Shown here piece after piece: positions 45,922-55,759 of a stretch of DNA of 64,000 nt. The number at the start of each line of letters is the position of its first letter. Position 1 is the stretch's first letter. The translations under genes were made by a program, and so were the position numbers. The stretch is from positions 807,001 to 871,000 of the forward strand of contig NC_084813.1 of the NCBI RefSeq assembly GCF_963583255.1. The letters run 5' to 3'. The notes under the pieces were generated by a model, which was not told where the DNA came from, searched no databases, and was given only the letters and a program-made list of their open reading frames with translations. Origin of the DNA: Pyrus communis (taxonomy: Eukaryota; Streptophyta; Magnoliopsida; Rosales; Rosaceae).

Positions 45922-47297
45922 TGCACTCGTTCAAAACTACCCCTATGTGGCAACGCCTCTCACACGGTCTTATTACTATTATTAATTAAAAAATGCAACT
46001 CTTATCATATTCTCTATATCGCATTTATACCACTTCTCTAATAAAGGTATGGTGGACTAACACATATGGGTCATATATCTATTAGGGAGGTGGTACGGTT
46101 GTGGTATGAAAAATATGTAAGAGTATCATTTTTATAGAAATGAGACCCATATTAGAGAGGTAGTACAAATGTGATATAGAAAATGTGGTAGTTGTATCAT
46201 TCTTGTTATTAATTGAAGTTTGACGTTTTAATCTACTAAATTAAAAACTAAAAATGTTACTCTTACCACATATTTGTATCATTTTTTTAATAGAAATGAG
46301 ACCCACATGTATTGGTGTGCCTTACCTATATTAGAGAGATGTACATATATGTTCTAAATGTAGCATTACTCTTAAAAGAACAAAAATGCTACTCTTACCG
46401 AACATTAATATCATCTCTTTAATAGAAATGAAACCCATTAGAGTTTTAAAAATTGTTATCACTATATAAATTCCTTAAATCCTATTAAATTAATAAAAAC
46501 TTTGCATGACGAATGCGCCAGTTTTGAGTAGTCTATTTTAAATCCTACGTTTCGGTTGGAAGATCGATCAATATATATATACACAAATTGAGAAAGTATT
46601 TTTTTAACTCGTTAAAGAATTGAGATTGGAGAGTGATTGCAAATAAGAAATATACTTCAATTGAAATAGTCATGACTACTCAATTGGCTTGACCACGACT
46701 ATATAGATCAGGCAAGCCAAAGTCTAATCAAAGTGATCGCCGGTCACTAAGTAGAGTACGAAACATGTGATCTTACGTCATATTTTATTATACGAAATGA
46801 GAAATTTTGAAAAACAATGTTTTATCTATTTATAACTACATATGACGCATTACACTGTATTATCTTTTAAAAATTTCACAATCGATGCCGGGTCAAGGAA
46901 CATTTTTCTTTCTCCAATCAAGATGGTGAACAATATCAAACTTGAATTTTATATAAGTTTATTTGAGAATAAGATTCAACTTTAAAACCTATAAAATTAT
47001 AAGATTACAGTCGCATATGACAAACCACAAGTTATACGACAATTTCTGTCACCAACACTACTTGCATGTAATTTTGCTAATATCATAAGCATATAGTCCA
47101 ACGTTGTCCGGCAACATCACGTAGTTCATCAAGCCATACACCTGCACAATAAATTAACCGCCGAAATTTAGAATCTTTTGAATTATCATAAAATCTTTGC
47201 AAATTTTAGTCAACGTTATCCAACATATGCAAAACTCGGCCGACTTGCAATTTTTTTACTCTCCCCTCTCTTTTTTCTCTTTGTTGTGTAGTTTCTC
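45922..47297. repeat. Tandem duplication, second-copy spacer
   Basis: Non-coding. It matches 38,850-39,330 and 40,890-41,557 in order. It contains an additional local duplication around TTTGACGTTTTAATCTACTA and CTACTCTTACC (about 46,100-46,420). Confidence 0.8.
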
Positions 47298-48989
47298 TTA
47301 CATCCTATTGGTCGTCAGCGACGCCGGCGGCGGCGGAGGAGAAGACAAGGAAGACAGCGCAATCCCTCTGGCAATCTCCCTCAGCAAAAACTTCTGAATC
47401 TTTCCGGTGGAAGTCTTGGGAAGCTCGTCCTTAAACACCACCGTTTTGGGCACCATGAAGTGCGGCAGCTTCTTCCGGCAAAACTCCATGATCTCCTTCT
47501 CCGTCGGCTTTGGAGTGACGTCACTCTTCAAGCTCACGAACGCGCACGGCGTCTCCCCCCAAAACTCGTCGGGCCTCGCAACGACCGCCGCCTCGTTGAC
47601 AGCTGGGTTCGCGTACAGCACTGACTCGACCTCCACGCTGCTCATGTTCTCACCCCCGCTTATGATAATGTCCTTGGATCTGTCCTTGATTTCCAAATAG
47701 CCATCGGGATGCATTACACCCACGTCACCGGTATAAAACCAGCCGTCTTTCATACAATTGGCAGTTCCCGATGGGTCCTTCAAATACCCGAGCATCACGC
47801 ACCCGCCTCTCAGAACTATCTCCCCGACTCCAGACCCGTCTCGCTTCACTCCCAAACCCGAATCCGGATTCACCGCGTCCGCCTCCGTCATCCCGATCGT
47901 CATCACGCCCTGCCTCGCTTTCAGCCTCGCCTGCTCCATCGCCGGGAGTTTGTTCCACTCCGGCTTCCACGCGCACGACAGCACGACCCCCGCTGTCTCC
48001 GTCATCCCGAAGCCGTGACCCACCACGAACCCGATCGACTCGGCCCGGAGCAAAACGCTCGAAGGAGGCGGAGCCCCACCGGTGAGAATGTTAACTGGGT
48101 TTCGGAGTGGGTCGGATCTCCTGGTGTTGACGAGCATGTTGAGGACGACAGGGGCGGCGCACAGGTGGGTGACGCCGTGGGCTTCGATTAAGTCGTAGAT
48201 TTTTGGGCCGTCGAATTTGCGGACGCAAATGTTGGTGCCGCCGACGGCGGCCATGGCCCAGGGGAAGCACCACCCGTTTGCGTGGAACATCGGTAGGGTC
48301 CACAGATAGACGCAGTTTTTAGGCACGGACCAGTCCACCAGGGAACTCAAGGCCACGATGTAAATTGCTCTGTGGCAATGCACGACCCCCTTCGGAGAGG
48401 ACGTCGTTCCGGACGTGTAGTTTAAAACCATAGGGTCCCACTCGGAAACGGGCCGGACCCACTTAAACAGTGGATCTCCCTTTCCCACTAGATTCTCGTA
48501 CGTGTCTATGAAATGATCGATGATTGGGATCGACTCGTCGTCCGGATGATCAGTGATGAGGACGAGTTGTGGACGAGGGAGCTGAGGTGGGAAGAGGGAG
48601 AGGGCTTCCAGGACCAGAGAGGCAAGGAGGTGGTCGACGAAGACGAGTTTTGATTCGCTGTGGCGGAGGATGACGGAAACGGTGCGGGCATCGAGACGGG
48701 TGTTGATGTTGTTAAGGATGGCTCCCGCCATGGGGACGGCAAAGTGAACCTCGTACAAGGCGGGGGTATTGGGGCAGATTATAGAGACGACTTGAGAACG
48801 TTTGATGCCTAGGTGGGATGAGAGGGAGGAGGCCAGCTGGAGACATCGGCGGTGGGTTTGGGACCACGTGTAGGTGGTGGTGCTATAGACGACGGAGGGG
48901 CAGTCGCCATAGACGACAGCTGCCCTTTCTAGCAGGGTGAGGGGAGTGAGAGGGCAGAGATTTGCAGGATTTGGTTTGAGCTGCTCCAT
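47298..48989 (-). CDS. Acyl-activating enzyme (AMP-dependent CoA ligase), probably peroxisomal
   Basis: A single-exon gene of 563 codons plus stop resembles the plant AAE carboxylic-acid:CoA ligase clade (AAE5/6/11-like). These activate short or medium acids to acyl-CoA via acyl-AMP. The N-terminus PLTPLTLLERAAVVYGDCPS is typical. The AMP-binding loop YTSGTTSSPKGVVH lies at about residue 190, GHGFGMTETAG at about 325, DGWFYTGDVG at about 415, KDRSKDIIISGGENMSS at about 435, and the C-terminal lysine motif [13 protein letters not shown] at about 525. The end NRM resembles a weak peroxisomal PTS1 tripeptide. The exact substrate is not readable. It is convergent to the receptor kinase; a truncated tandem copy lies at 41558-41967. 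The - strand upstream region has a TATA-like stretch near 49060. Confidence 0.9.
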   Translation of the reverse strand: MEQLKPNPANLCPLTPLTLLERAAVVYGDCPSVVYSTTTYTWSQTHRRCLQLASSLSSHLGIKRSQVVSIICPNTPALYEVHFAVPMAGAILNNINTRLDARTVSVILRHSESKLVFVDHLLASLVLEALSLFPPQLPRPQLVLITDHPDDESIPIIDHFIDTYENLVGKGDPLFKWVRPVSEWDPMVLNYTSGTTSSPKGVVHCHRAIYIVALSSLVDWSVPKNCVYLWTLPMFHANGWCFPWAMAAVGGTNICVRKFDGPKIYDLIEAHGVTHLCAAPVVLNMLVNTRRSDPLRNPVNILTGGAPPPSSVLLRAESIGFVVGHGFGMTETAGVVLSCAWKPEWNKLPAMEQARLKARQGVMTIGMTEADAVNPDSGLGVKRDGSGVGEIVLRGGCVMLGYLKDPSGTANCMKDGWFYTGDVGVMHPDGYLEIKDRSKDIIISGGENMSSVEVESVLYANPAVNEAAVVARPDEFWGETPCAFVSLKSDVTPKPTEKEIMEFCRKKLPHFMVPKTVVFKDELPKTSTGKIQKFLLREIARGIALSSLSSPPPPPASLTTNRM

Positions 48990-49056
48990 TTCTAGTTTAA
49001 CGTAACTGACAATGAGAGAGAGAGAGATTGTGTGGGTGCGTGAGAGTGGTGTTGGT

Positions 49057-49075
49057 TATATACTTATATATATAG
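49057..49075 (-). promoter_or_regulatory. Candidate TATA region of the acyl-activating enzyme gene
   Basis: On the - strand TATATATATAAGTATATAAC lies about 75-85 bases upstream of the ATG, followed by a CT-rich leader. Confidence 0.5.
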
Positions 49076-49707
49076 AGATAACGTAAGCTTGTTGGTGTTG
49101 CATGGTGTTGGACAAGTGGACCGTGTTGTGATTATGTGAACTGTGAAGAATTGCGATAAAAAAACACGAGAGATTTTACAAATATGTCTTTATATAAGTA
49201 GAGGGATATTTGAAAAAGAATTATTTTTTCCTTCTTTTTTTACAAATATGTCTTAATATACTGCATACTGTTTTGTGTTCCGACGCATTGAAAAATAAAA
49301 ATTGGTGTACAGTTTTAAATAGTTGAGAGTACAAGATTTGAAGCAATGGTTCATCCTCAATGATCACCTATTCAGTTCAGTAACATCATATTAGTAAAAG
49401 GAGAAAAAAAATATTGAATTAACATGAGAAGAAATTATTGGAGCCTTTACGACGAAGAGATGCAAATTTGAGATATATAAGTTTATTTATAAATCATTTT
49501 ACAATTTTAAAAGATGCAAAAGTAAATTTGTAAGTAAGAGGTCTAATGATATTCACGTGAAAGGTTTTAAACTCGATTCTTGCCAAATAAATTTGCCATT
49601 ATGAGATTAAATCCACCACTTCACCTCTTACTGTAAACAATATCGTTTGTTCAAAAAAAAAAAATTCTAATCGGAGAGATGTAAATTTGAAATCTCATTT
49701 ATTTTTT

Positions 49708-49854
49708 GGGGTGTACTATCCACACACCCTATTTTACTTCTTACACATCCCTTGTTAATTTCCATCCGTTGATATTCTTCAATTCATTCGATCCGACAGT
49801 CGAAAATTAGTAGGGTGTGTGAAAAGTAAAATGAGGTGTGTGAATATCACACCC
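49708..49854. mobile_element. 147-bp MITE
   Basis: GGGGTGTACTATCCACACAC, CCTATTTTACTTCTTACACA is mirrored by GTGTGTGAAAAGTAAAATGA, GGTGTGTGAATATCACACCC. It is non-coding. Confidence 0.85.
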
Positions 49855-50230
49855 TTTATGACTTATGTCTTTATTTTATATATATTTATAGCTCTTCCGT
49901 TATAATTTTTCAACCAACAAAAAATATATAAAATGTATATTGCAAAGTATTTTGTATTATTCATTGAAGATGCTCTTATTTGCAGTTGACGAATACAATG
50001 ATGACTATTTTCGAGTTTCAGAAAGCACTCTTGTAATAGTTTTGATAGTCTTTTTCATCCAAAGTATACGCTTGAAATCAATAGTCTATCATTCATTATT
50101 TATATAGAAAAATACATAGCCAACAAATCAATATGATCCAACTTAATGCCCTGCAGGCCATTTCCCTGTTATATCAGAAGCCCACGTACTCTTAAACCCC
50201 TCCCCCTCCCAACACAACAAAGATCATTTT

Positions 50231-50420
50231 CGGATTCTTTTGTGGGGATTCTAAAAATTCGTATATAATGTTCATTTATCGTACATTATGCGGTTAGTTT
50301 TTATCAAGTATTGTTTGTATTTAATTTTAAATAAAAATGTTTAAAATAATTTCTGACCGCATGATGTACGATGAACAAACATGATTCATGAATCTTCGAA
50401 ATCTACACAAAAAGGATTCG
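50231..50420. mobile_element. Foldback MITE (GGATCC-ended family)
   Basis: CGGATTCTTTTGTGGGG...GTTCATTTATCGTACATTAT pairs with GATGTACGATGAACAAAC...ACACAAAAAGGATTCG. It shares the TTTATCGTACAT core with 13551-13763. Confidence 0.8.
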
Positions 50421-50650
50421 GATCCCTCCCCCTCTTATCTGCCATTAGCAAATGATTCCTGTTATCTGAGAAGGTACAATCTAGAAAGCATATTCCTGCG
50501 ATGTATACAACCGCAGCCTGTACGAATCTTCAATGTACTCTACTATGTACAAGCAAAAAAGCCCTCGCAATGCGGTAGGTTTTTAAACTTTAGTAAATGT
50601 GTGGGACTTGTAAAAAATTATTTACCTTCATATAAAATTCTATTTACATC

Positions 50651-51762
50651 TGTTGACTCTAAAAATTACAAAACCTACGTGGCGCGCAGGCCGAGTAACT
50701 AATAAGCTAACTATGTCCTTCGGTTGAATGCGGGGCGTGCCAACTCGTCGGCCGAGCTCGGCCGAGGAGTAAAATTTGCTGATGTCGCTCTGAGCGCGTT
50801 GCTGACTTCTCTATCTTGCGATTGCGACCGAGGAAGGAACACTCTCGGTCTCTGGGTACTATAGCCTGAAGATAAGGCTGCTAATTCTGTGGAGTTCACA
50901 AATCCGATTCGGTCACTATGATTTTATTCGTGAGAGTAAAAGCACGTCGAATCGAGACCAAACTGTATGGGCACAGATACTCAAACGTGATGTAGGTCTT
51001 GATGGTAAACGTCGTTCGGCCGTCAGAATGCCGAACCCTGAAACCCACTTGCGAGTATCCAATCATAAAGCCACTCGGCGCCCTGTACGCCGAGCAATGT
51101 GATTCGTAACACCTGACTTTGCCGAGAGGGCTAGCAAGGTGACCTCTGCCAATAAAGGTTCGAAAACCCTTCTCGGCCGAGACTTATATAGATAACCGGT
51201 CGACCTTGACGCAGTGCTGTTTATCCAAACTGAAGGTGCCTCTCGGTCGGCTGGTTCTGCGGCAGCAGTGCTGTTTATCCAAACTGAAGGTGCTCGCCGG
51301 GCGCTTCCACAGTGCTGTTTATCCAAACTGAAGGTGTGTCGGCAGAAAAAGAAAAGGAAAAATCTCAAGGTGTTTGAGAGGTTTTGCGCAGGGCAATTGT
51401 ATGATGATTTGAAGGGTCTTGAATGTTGCATGATCTCGTGTATTTATAGTACCCCATTCCTTGAAACCTCCTCTGATTTGGATTGGGAGTCCTTGTCCCA
51501 TTTCGATTCTGGTTCGAACAAACCTACTCCCACTGGGATTCTGAATCTTCCTCCTTTTGAGGCTTTATTTCTTGCTGGTCGAGAATCCTGGTCGCACCAG
51601 GATTTCCTCAATCCTTCCTACTTATTTGGACCTCTTGAGATAGGATTCGGCTGACCCTGCCAGCTGGCCCGGGTTTTATTATTCGGCCCATAGCATCTGT
51701 TATTACCTTGGGCCGAGCACATCTGACTGCTCGGCCTAACCAAAATATTTTGGGTCCAAACA
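50651..51762 (-). repeat. 3' LTR of the Tat element
   Basis: On the - strand it runs TGTTTGGACCC...AGTCAACA, 1,112 bases. The inner end is inferred from the TGTT/AACA ends and the adjoining purine tract, because the other LTR is cut by the window. A 27-bp motif CAGTGCTGTTTATCCAAACT, GAAGGTG is repeated three times (51212, 51266, 51310). ACTATAAATA at 51441-51450 (- strand) is a plausible TATA box for the genomic RNA. Confidence 0.88.
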
Positions 51763-51775
51763 TTGCCCCCTCGCT
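51763..51775 (-). promoter_or_regulatory. Polypurine tract
   Basis: AGCGAGGGGGCAA on the - strand lies directly upstream of the inferred 3' LTR start, where plus-strand DNA synthesis would be primed. Confidence 0.7.
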
Positions 51776-52190
51776 TCTGAGGTCGCCGACTGTCACCTCT
51801 TGGTCGGGCCTCGACCTTGAAGAAGCGAAAACATTTATTGCTTTTTTGAACTTTACTCCCTTAATGGTCATTATTCCTGCATATTTATGAGACATGATCG
51901 TACTTTCCTCGTTGCCCCCAACGCGTGGCCACGTGTCGATTCTCCGCCGTTCTCAAAAGCTTCACTCATGGGCCTCGAAACCGTGCACTAATTGAACCGT
52001 CTCATCCTTAGTAAATGCATTGAACCTGTCGCCACACGCCATCGTGCATCCTGGATTTTCGACTCCTCGATCCCATTTTCGCAGGTTCCCAAAATATCCG
52101 AAATGGTTGCAGACTTTCCCGGTTACATTTCCCCCCAATCTGAACCAGCGCTTTTGAATTCCAGACGTTTGATATTCATTCTGAAAAGCC

Positions 52191-52198
52191 TATAAATA
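52191..52198 (+). promoter_or_regulatory. Candidate TATA box of the antisense gene
   Basis: TATAAATA lies 126 bases upstream of the ATG at 52324, outside the LTR, leaving room for a ~95-base leader. This suggests the antisense gene has its own promoter. Confidence 0.55.
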
Positions 52199-52323
52199 CC
52201 CACATTTCTGCCATTCGCCTCTTACGCCTTCAGAAACTCCAGAATCTCTAATTTCTCATCTTTGTTTGCTCAAATCAAACCTTCCAGCCCTTCTGCAATT
52301 TTTTCCAGTTCTTCCTTCTGCAA

Positions 52324-55300
52324 ATGGCCTCCTTTATTTCGAAGCTTTCCGATGAGATCAACAAGTACAAGTCATTCATCGATCGAAGCGCCGTCAAGAC
52401 GCTGCGATTTCAAGAGGATATGGCCACCACCCACCAGATTCTGGGTCCCCTCTTCAAAGACGCAGTGCCGTCGTCTGTCACCAACTTGCTCAAGGAGCAA
52501 TGTCTCACCCCCCTGCTTCAAGGGTTTGACTTGTCGAAATGGTGCTTGGCTCGTCCTCAAGGAGCTTGGCCCTCGACCACCACGGCCTGGGCCGCCTGGG
52601 TCGATCGAATGAGCTCCTTATTCTCCAAGGAGTGGAAGGCTCTCGGCATCTACGATGCCATTATTCTGTCAACCATGGAGATTGCCATGGATAAGGAGCT
52701 ACTCATGGCGGCCCTGAGTTTATGGTGTTCGGCCACCAACACCATGGTCCTGCCTTTCGGCCCTCTCGGCCCCACCATCCTCGACGTCTCGGCCATCCTT
52801 GGGACTTCCTCGACCGGCCTTCCTATTGACGCCGCCCTTTCCGGATACCCTTCTCCTCTCGACCTGAAGGCACTATTCGACGAAAGGGCCGTCGAGACGC
52901 TAAGCCGGGGTGATCGGGAGCCCTCAAGGGAAGAAGTTCAGAAGCTCCACAAGAACTTCTTCAACTACAACACTCTCATTCTTCATTTCGCCGGCCGAGG
53001 CGAGGAAAGCCTTAGGAAGGGAGAGCACGAGGCCTTCCTCTTCTACTGGTACAACAAATTCATTTGTTGTACTCGGTCGAACAAATGCCTGGTGGAGAAC
53101 ATGCCGGTGGCCCAGGCACTAGCTAATGGTCGCTTGCTGGCGCTCAGTCCAGCCATACTAGCCAATCTCTACCGTTGCCTGGCCGAGGCGACCATTGGCA
53201 AGATCGACCCGCATCAGAACGGACCCCTCTGGGTGTTCCAACTCTGGTTGCAGGTTTACTTCTCTACTCTTCGACCGGAGGTCCCTGCCTTCCAGCGAAC
53301 GGCCGCCCTCGGTCTTCAACTGGCATCTCGACCGGCACCACCTCACCGGGCCGACGAGGTTTTTAAAAACTTCCTCGGCCTAGATGTCCTCTCGGATGAC
53401 GAGTTCCTGGTGTGCCGGCGCCAGGAGTACCCTTCCTCGCTCAAGCTCCCTACGGCCGCGTGGGCCGCGTCCGAGGATGCGGACATTCGTCAGCGCTGGG
53501 GGTCGTTTGTTTTGGCTCGCGACCTTCCACTGGGTTGCGATGCCCGCCGAGCTGGCTGGGAGGTCTACCACCCCCATTTTGTCGCCCGGCAGCTCGGCTA
53601 TATTCAAGGCAGCCCCGTCCCCCTGCTCGCTTCTCGGTCACTCCTAAGTCGGGGGCGTCTTACCGGTTCCTCTGAGAGGGAGTGCAAGACGTCCGACCAG
53701 GAGTTCCAAGAGAAGTGCAGGAAATTCCGGATTCGGCCGGCGGTCCCTGAATCTCTGGGAACTGATACCTTCGGGGACTGGTGGGAGGAGTATACCGGCA
53801 ACTTCTTCGGCGCCCCGGCCGAAGATCTGGCGAAGAAGATCTTCGGCGACCGCCCTAGGTCAACATCCTCGACACAGCCTAAGGAGTCGACCCAAGGTAG
53901 TCTTTCCGTTTTTCTTTCCTCCTTTGTTTTACCACTTGATCCTCGTTGCTAATTACTTCGCTTTTCAGGGGTTCGCGTGCCAAGGACGGTGGAAGTGGTC
54001 GCCGCGGTGGCAAAGGCGAAGAAGGCGCCTATGAAGAGGACCCTTGTCACCGAGCGGTCGATCCCTGCCAAACGCCCCCACCAAGGGGCCGAGCCGGCGG
54101 AAGAGGCCCCTCGTCCTTCTAAACGCGTCAAGAAATTGGCGAAGAAGGGCGACCGGGAAATTCATGTCGTCCCCAGTAACACTACTGGGACGCCCGCTCC
54201 TGCCGGCTCTCCATCTGTGCCGGCTGCCCAGGCACCTCCAACCTCGAATCCTCCAGCCGTCTCCCAGGCCGATCCAATCGTCGCACCCGCATCCGCTCCA
54301 ACTTCAGAGCCGGTCGTGGCGCCCGAAATGGGGAAATCGGCTGCTCCTGCCGAAACACCCCCGACTCAAACGGTCGTTTTGGAGGTATAATTCTGCTTCT
54401 ACTCTTGTTCCTTCAGGTTTTTTGGTCGTAAAATAATCTCTTTTTGTCCAGGATGTCGAGAGCGAGAGCGAAGAGGTCCCCCTGGAACGCCGTCGCCGAC
54501 CAGTCAGCTCTCCTCCCGTCTGTCCTCCTCCGGTTGTCGAGGCGGCCGCTCGACCGACTCCTCCTATGGCGGATCGCGGCAAGAGACCCATGGCCGACCC
54601 TGAGGCCACGGTCGAGTCGCCGATTCATCCGCAGGATGCAGATCTCCCCATTCCTCCGCAGGAAGTCTCTTCGGCCTTTGTAAGTTTTTCTTCTTTTGTG
54701 TTGATTTTCTCTTTTGATACATGTTTTTAAGACCATTAAATGTCAGGTGCCCGAACATTCATTTCACCGGCAATTTTATGCGCCGAGGGGCGTTGTTTAT
54801 ATTTCCTGGCCGCCATCGTGGCCATCAAATGTAGATGACCTCCATCGGCCGCGTGAATTGCGTAGCGGTCTGAGGCACTGGGCTCGGCCATTAAGTTCCC
54901 TGGGTTCGAGCAATGACCCAGAGGGCATGGCCGAAGTCTCCTCTCGGCAGGTCTAAAACATTCTCCTTTTTCCTTTATGCACTACATCACGTCTTTACTG
55001 TTCTTCACAAAAGTTTCCTCTTATGTGCAGCCGTCGTGGGAAATGGAGCTTGACGCTCTACTCCAGAGCAAGACCGGTGAGGCCGGCTCCTCTGCTGCTC
55101 CGGCCGAATTAGTGGGAGCCACGCCCGCCGAAGTCTTCGTGAAGCTGCACGAAGTCTTGTCTCTGACTGCTTCTCAAGCTCTCCGGTGCAAAGGCCTTGA
55201 CTCTGTTGGAGAGTGTCTCAATGACCTCGCCAGCGGTGGTCATCTGAGCCCGGAGGGTATCTCTTTCCTTACCGACCTCTTAGAGCGAACTCGGCAACAC

Positions 55301-55672
55301 TTTCTTGTCTTCGAGCGAGCCTTGCAGGCCGAGGATGACTTGAAGGTGGCCAAGGTCGCGCATGAGGCCGGCCGAGTGGAGATGGAGGCAATCAAGGCGA
55401 AGAAAGCCAAGCTGTCCGAGTTCGATCGTCAGATCTCTGACCTCCACCGTCAGATTTCTGACCTTCAACGGCAAAGGTCGGCCGCTGCTTCTGAGCTTGA
55501 GAAGGACTTTGAGGCCAACAAGACTCGGCTAACGGCCTTCGCTGCCGGTGCACGGCGTATCCAGCAACTGCAATGTAACAAGAAGACCCGGCAGGCTGAG
55601 ATAATTTTGAGCGAAGCCAAGTGGCTGGAGCTAAAAGCTGCCCTCGAGACCTTCCTCCCATCGACCCCTTAG
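52324..55672 (+). CDS. Plant mobile domain / coiled-coil protein, antisense gene of the Tat element
   Basis: A five-exon gene lies opposite to gag-pol: 52324-53896, 53969-54384, 54452-54679, 54747-54950 and 55031-55672. All junctions are GT/AG and the phases close to 1,021 codons with the stop. Residues ~70-420 resemble the plant mobile domain (PMD, MAIN/MAIL-like): AALSLWCSATNTMVLPFGPL, then ILDVSAILGTSSTGLPIDAA. Exon 2 adds a basic patch (KRVKKLAKKG, possible nuclear signal) and a Pro/Ala-rich linker; exon 3 is acidic then Pro-rich. Exon 5 forms a long coiled coil near its end (FDRQISDLHRQISDLQRQRS). It ends 87 bases from the pol stop, tail to tail. Antisense extra ORFs are reported in Tat-type elements; their function is unproven. 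Introns on this strand are invisible to splicing of the genomic RNA, which explains their survival. Confidence 0.82.
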
Positions 55673-55759
55673 GACCCTATCATTGTATTAGTATTTGTTC
55701 TTCTTGTAATGACTTTTGTTATTAATACAATGGTCGTTTTGCAATTAATACAATGTTTT

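Larger units (their letters stand above)
49080..50650. other. AT-rich intergenic region with two MITEs
   Basis: No gene is visible. It contains a single copy of the ATTATGAGATTAAATCCACC...AACAATATCGTTTGTT tail seen in the 20-25 kb array (about 49,595-49,660), and the MITEs at 49708 and 50231. Confidence 0.6.

Noticed and set aside
47709..48191. A 160-residue + strand protein, with several neighbouring frames
   Set aside because: These frames lie antisense to the conserved acyl-activating enzyme coding sequence and have the Arg/Pro/Ser bias of GC-rich shadows.
51214..51654. A 146-residue + strand protein
   Set aside because: It lies in the LTR and is built from the 27-bp triplicate. It has no domain, and the same frame structure recurs in the other LTR by repetition.
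52324..55672. An ordinary host gene with a retrotransposon next to it
   Set aside because: It lies wholly between the polypurine tract and the pol stop, inside matching LTRs, at the place where Tat elements carry antisense ORFs.
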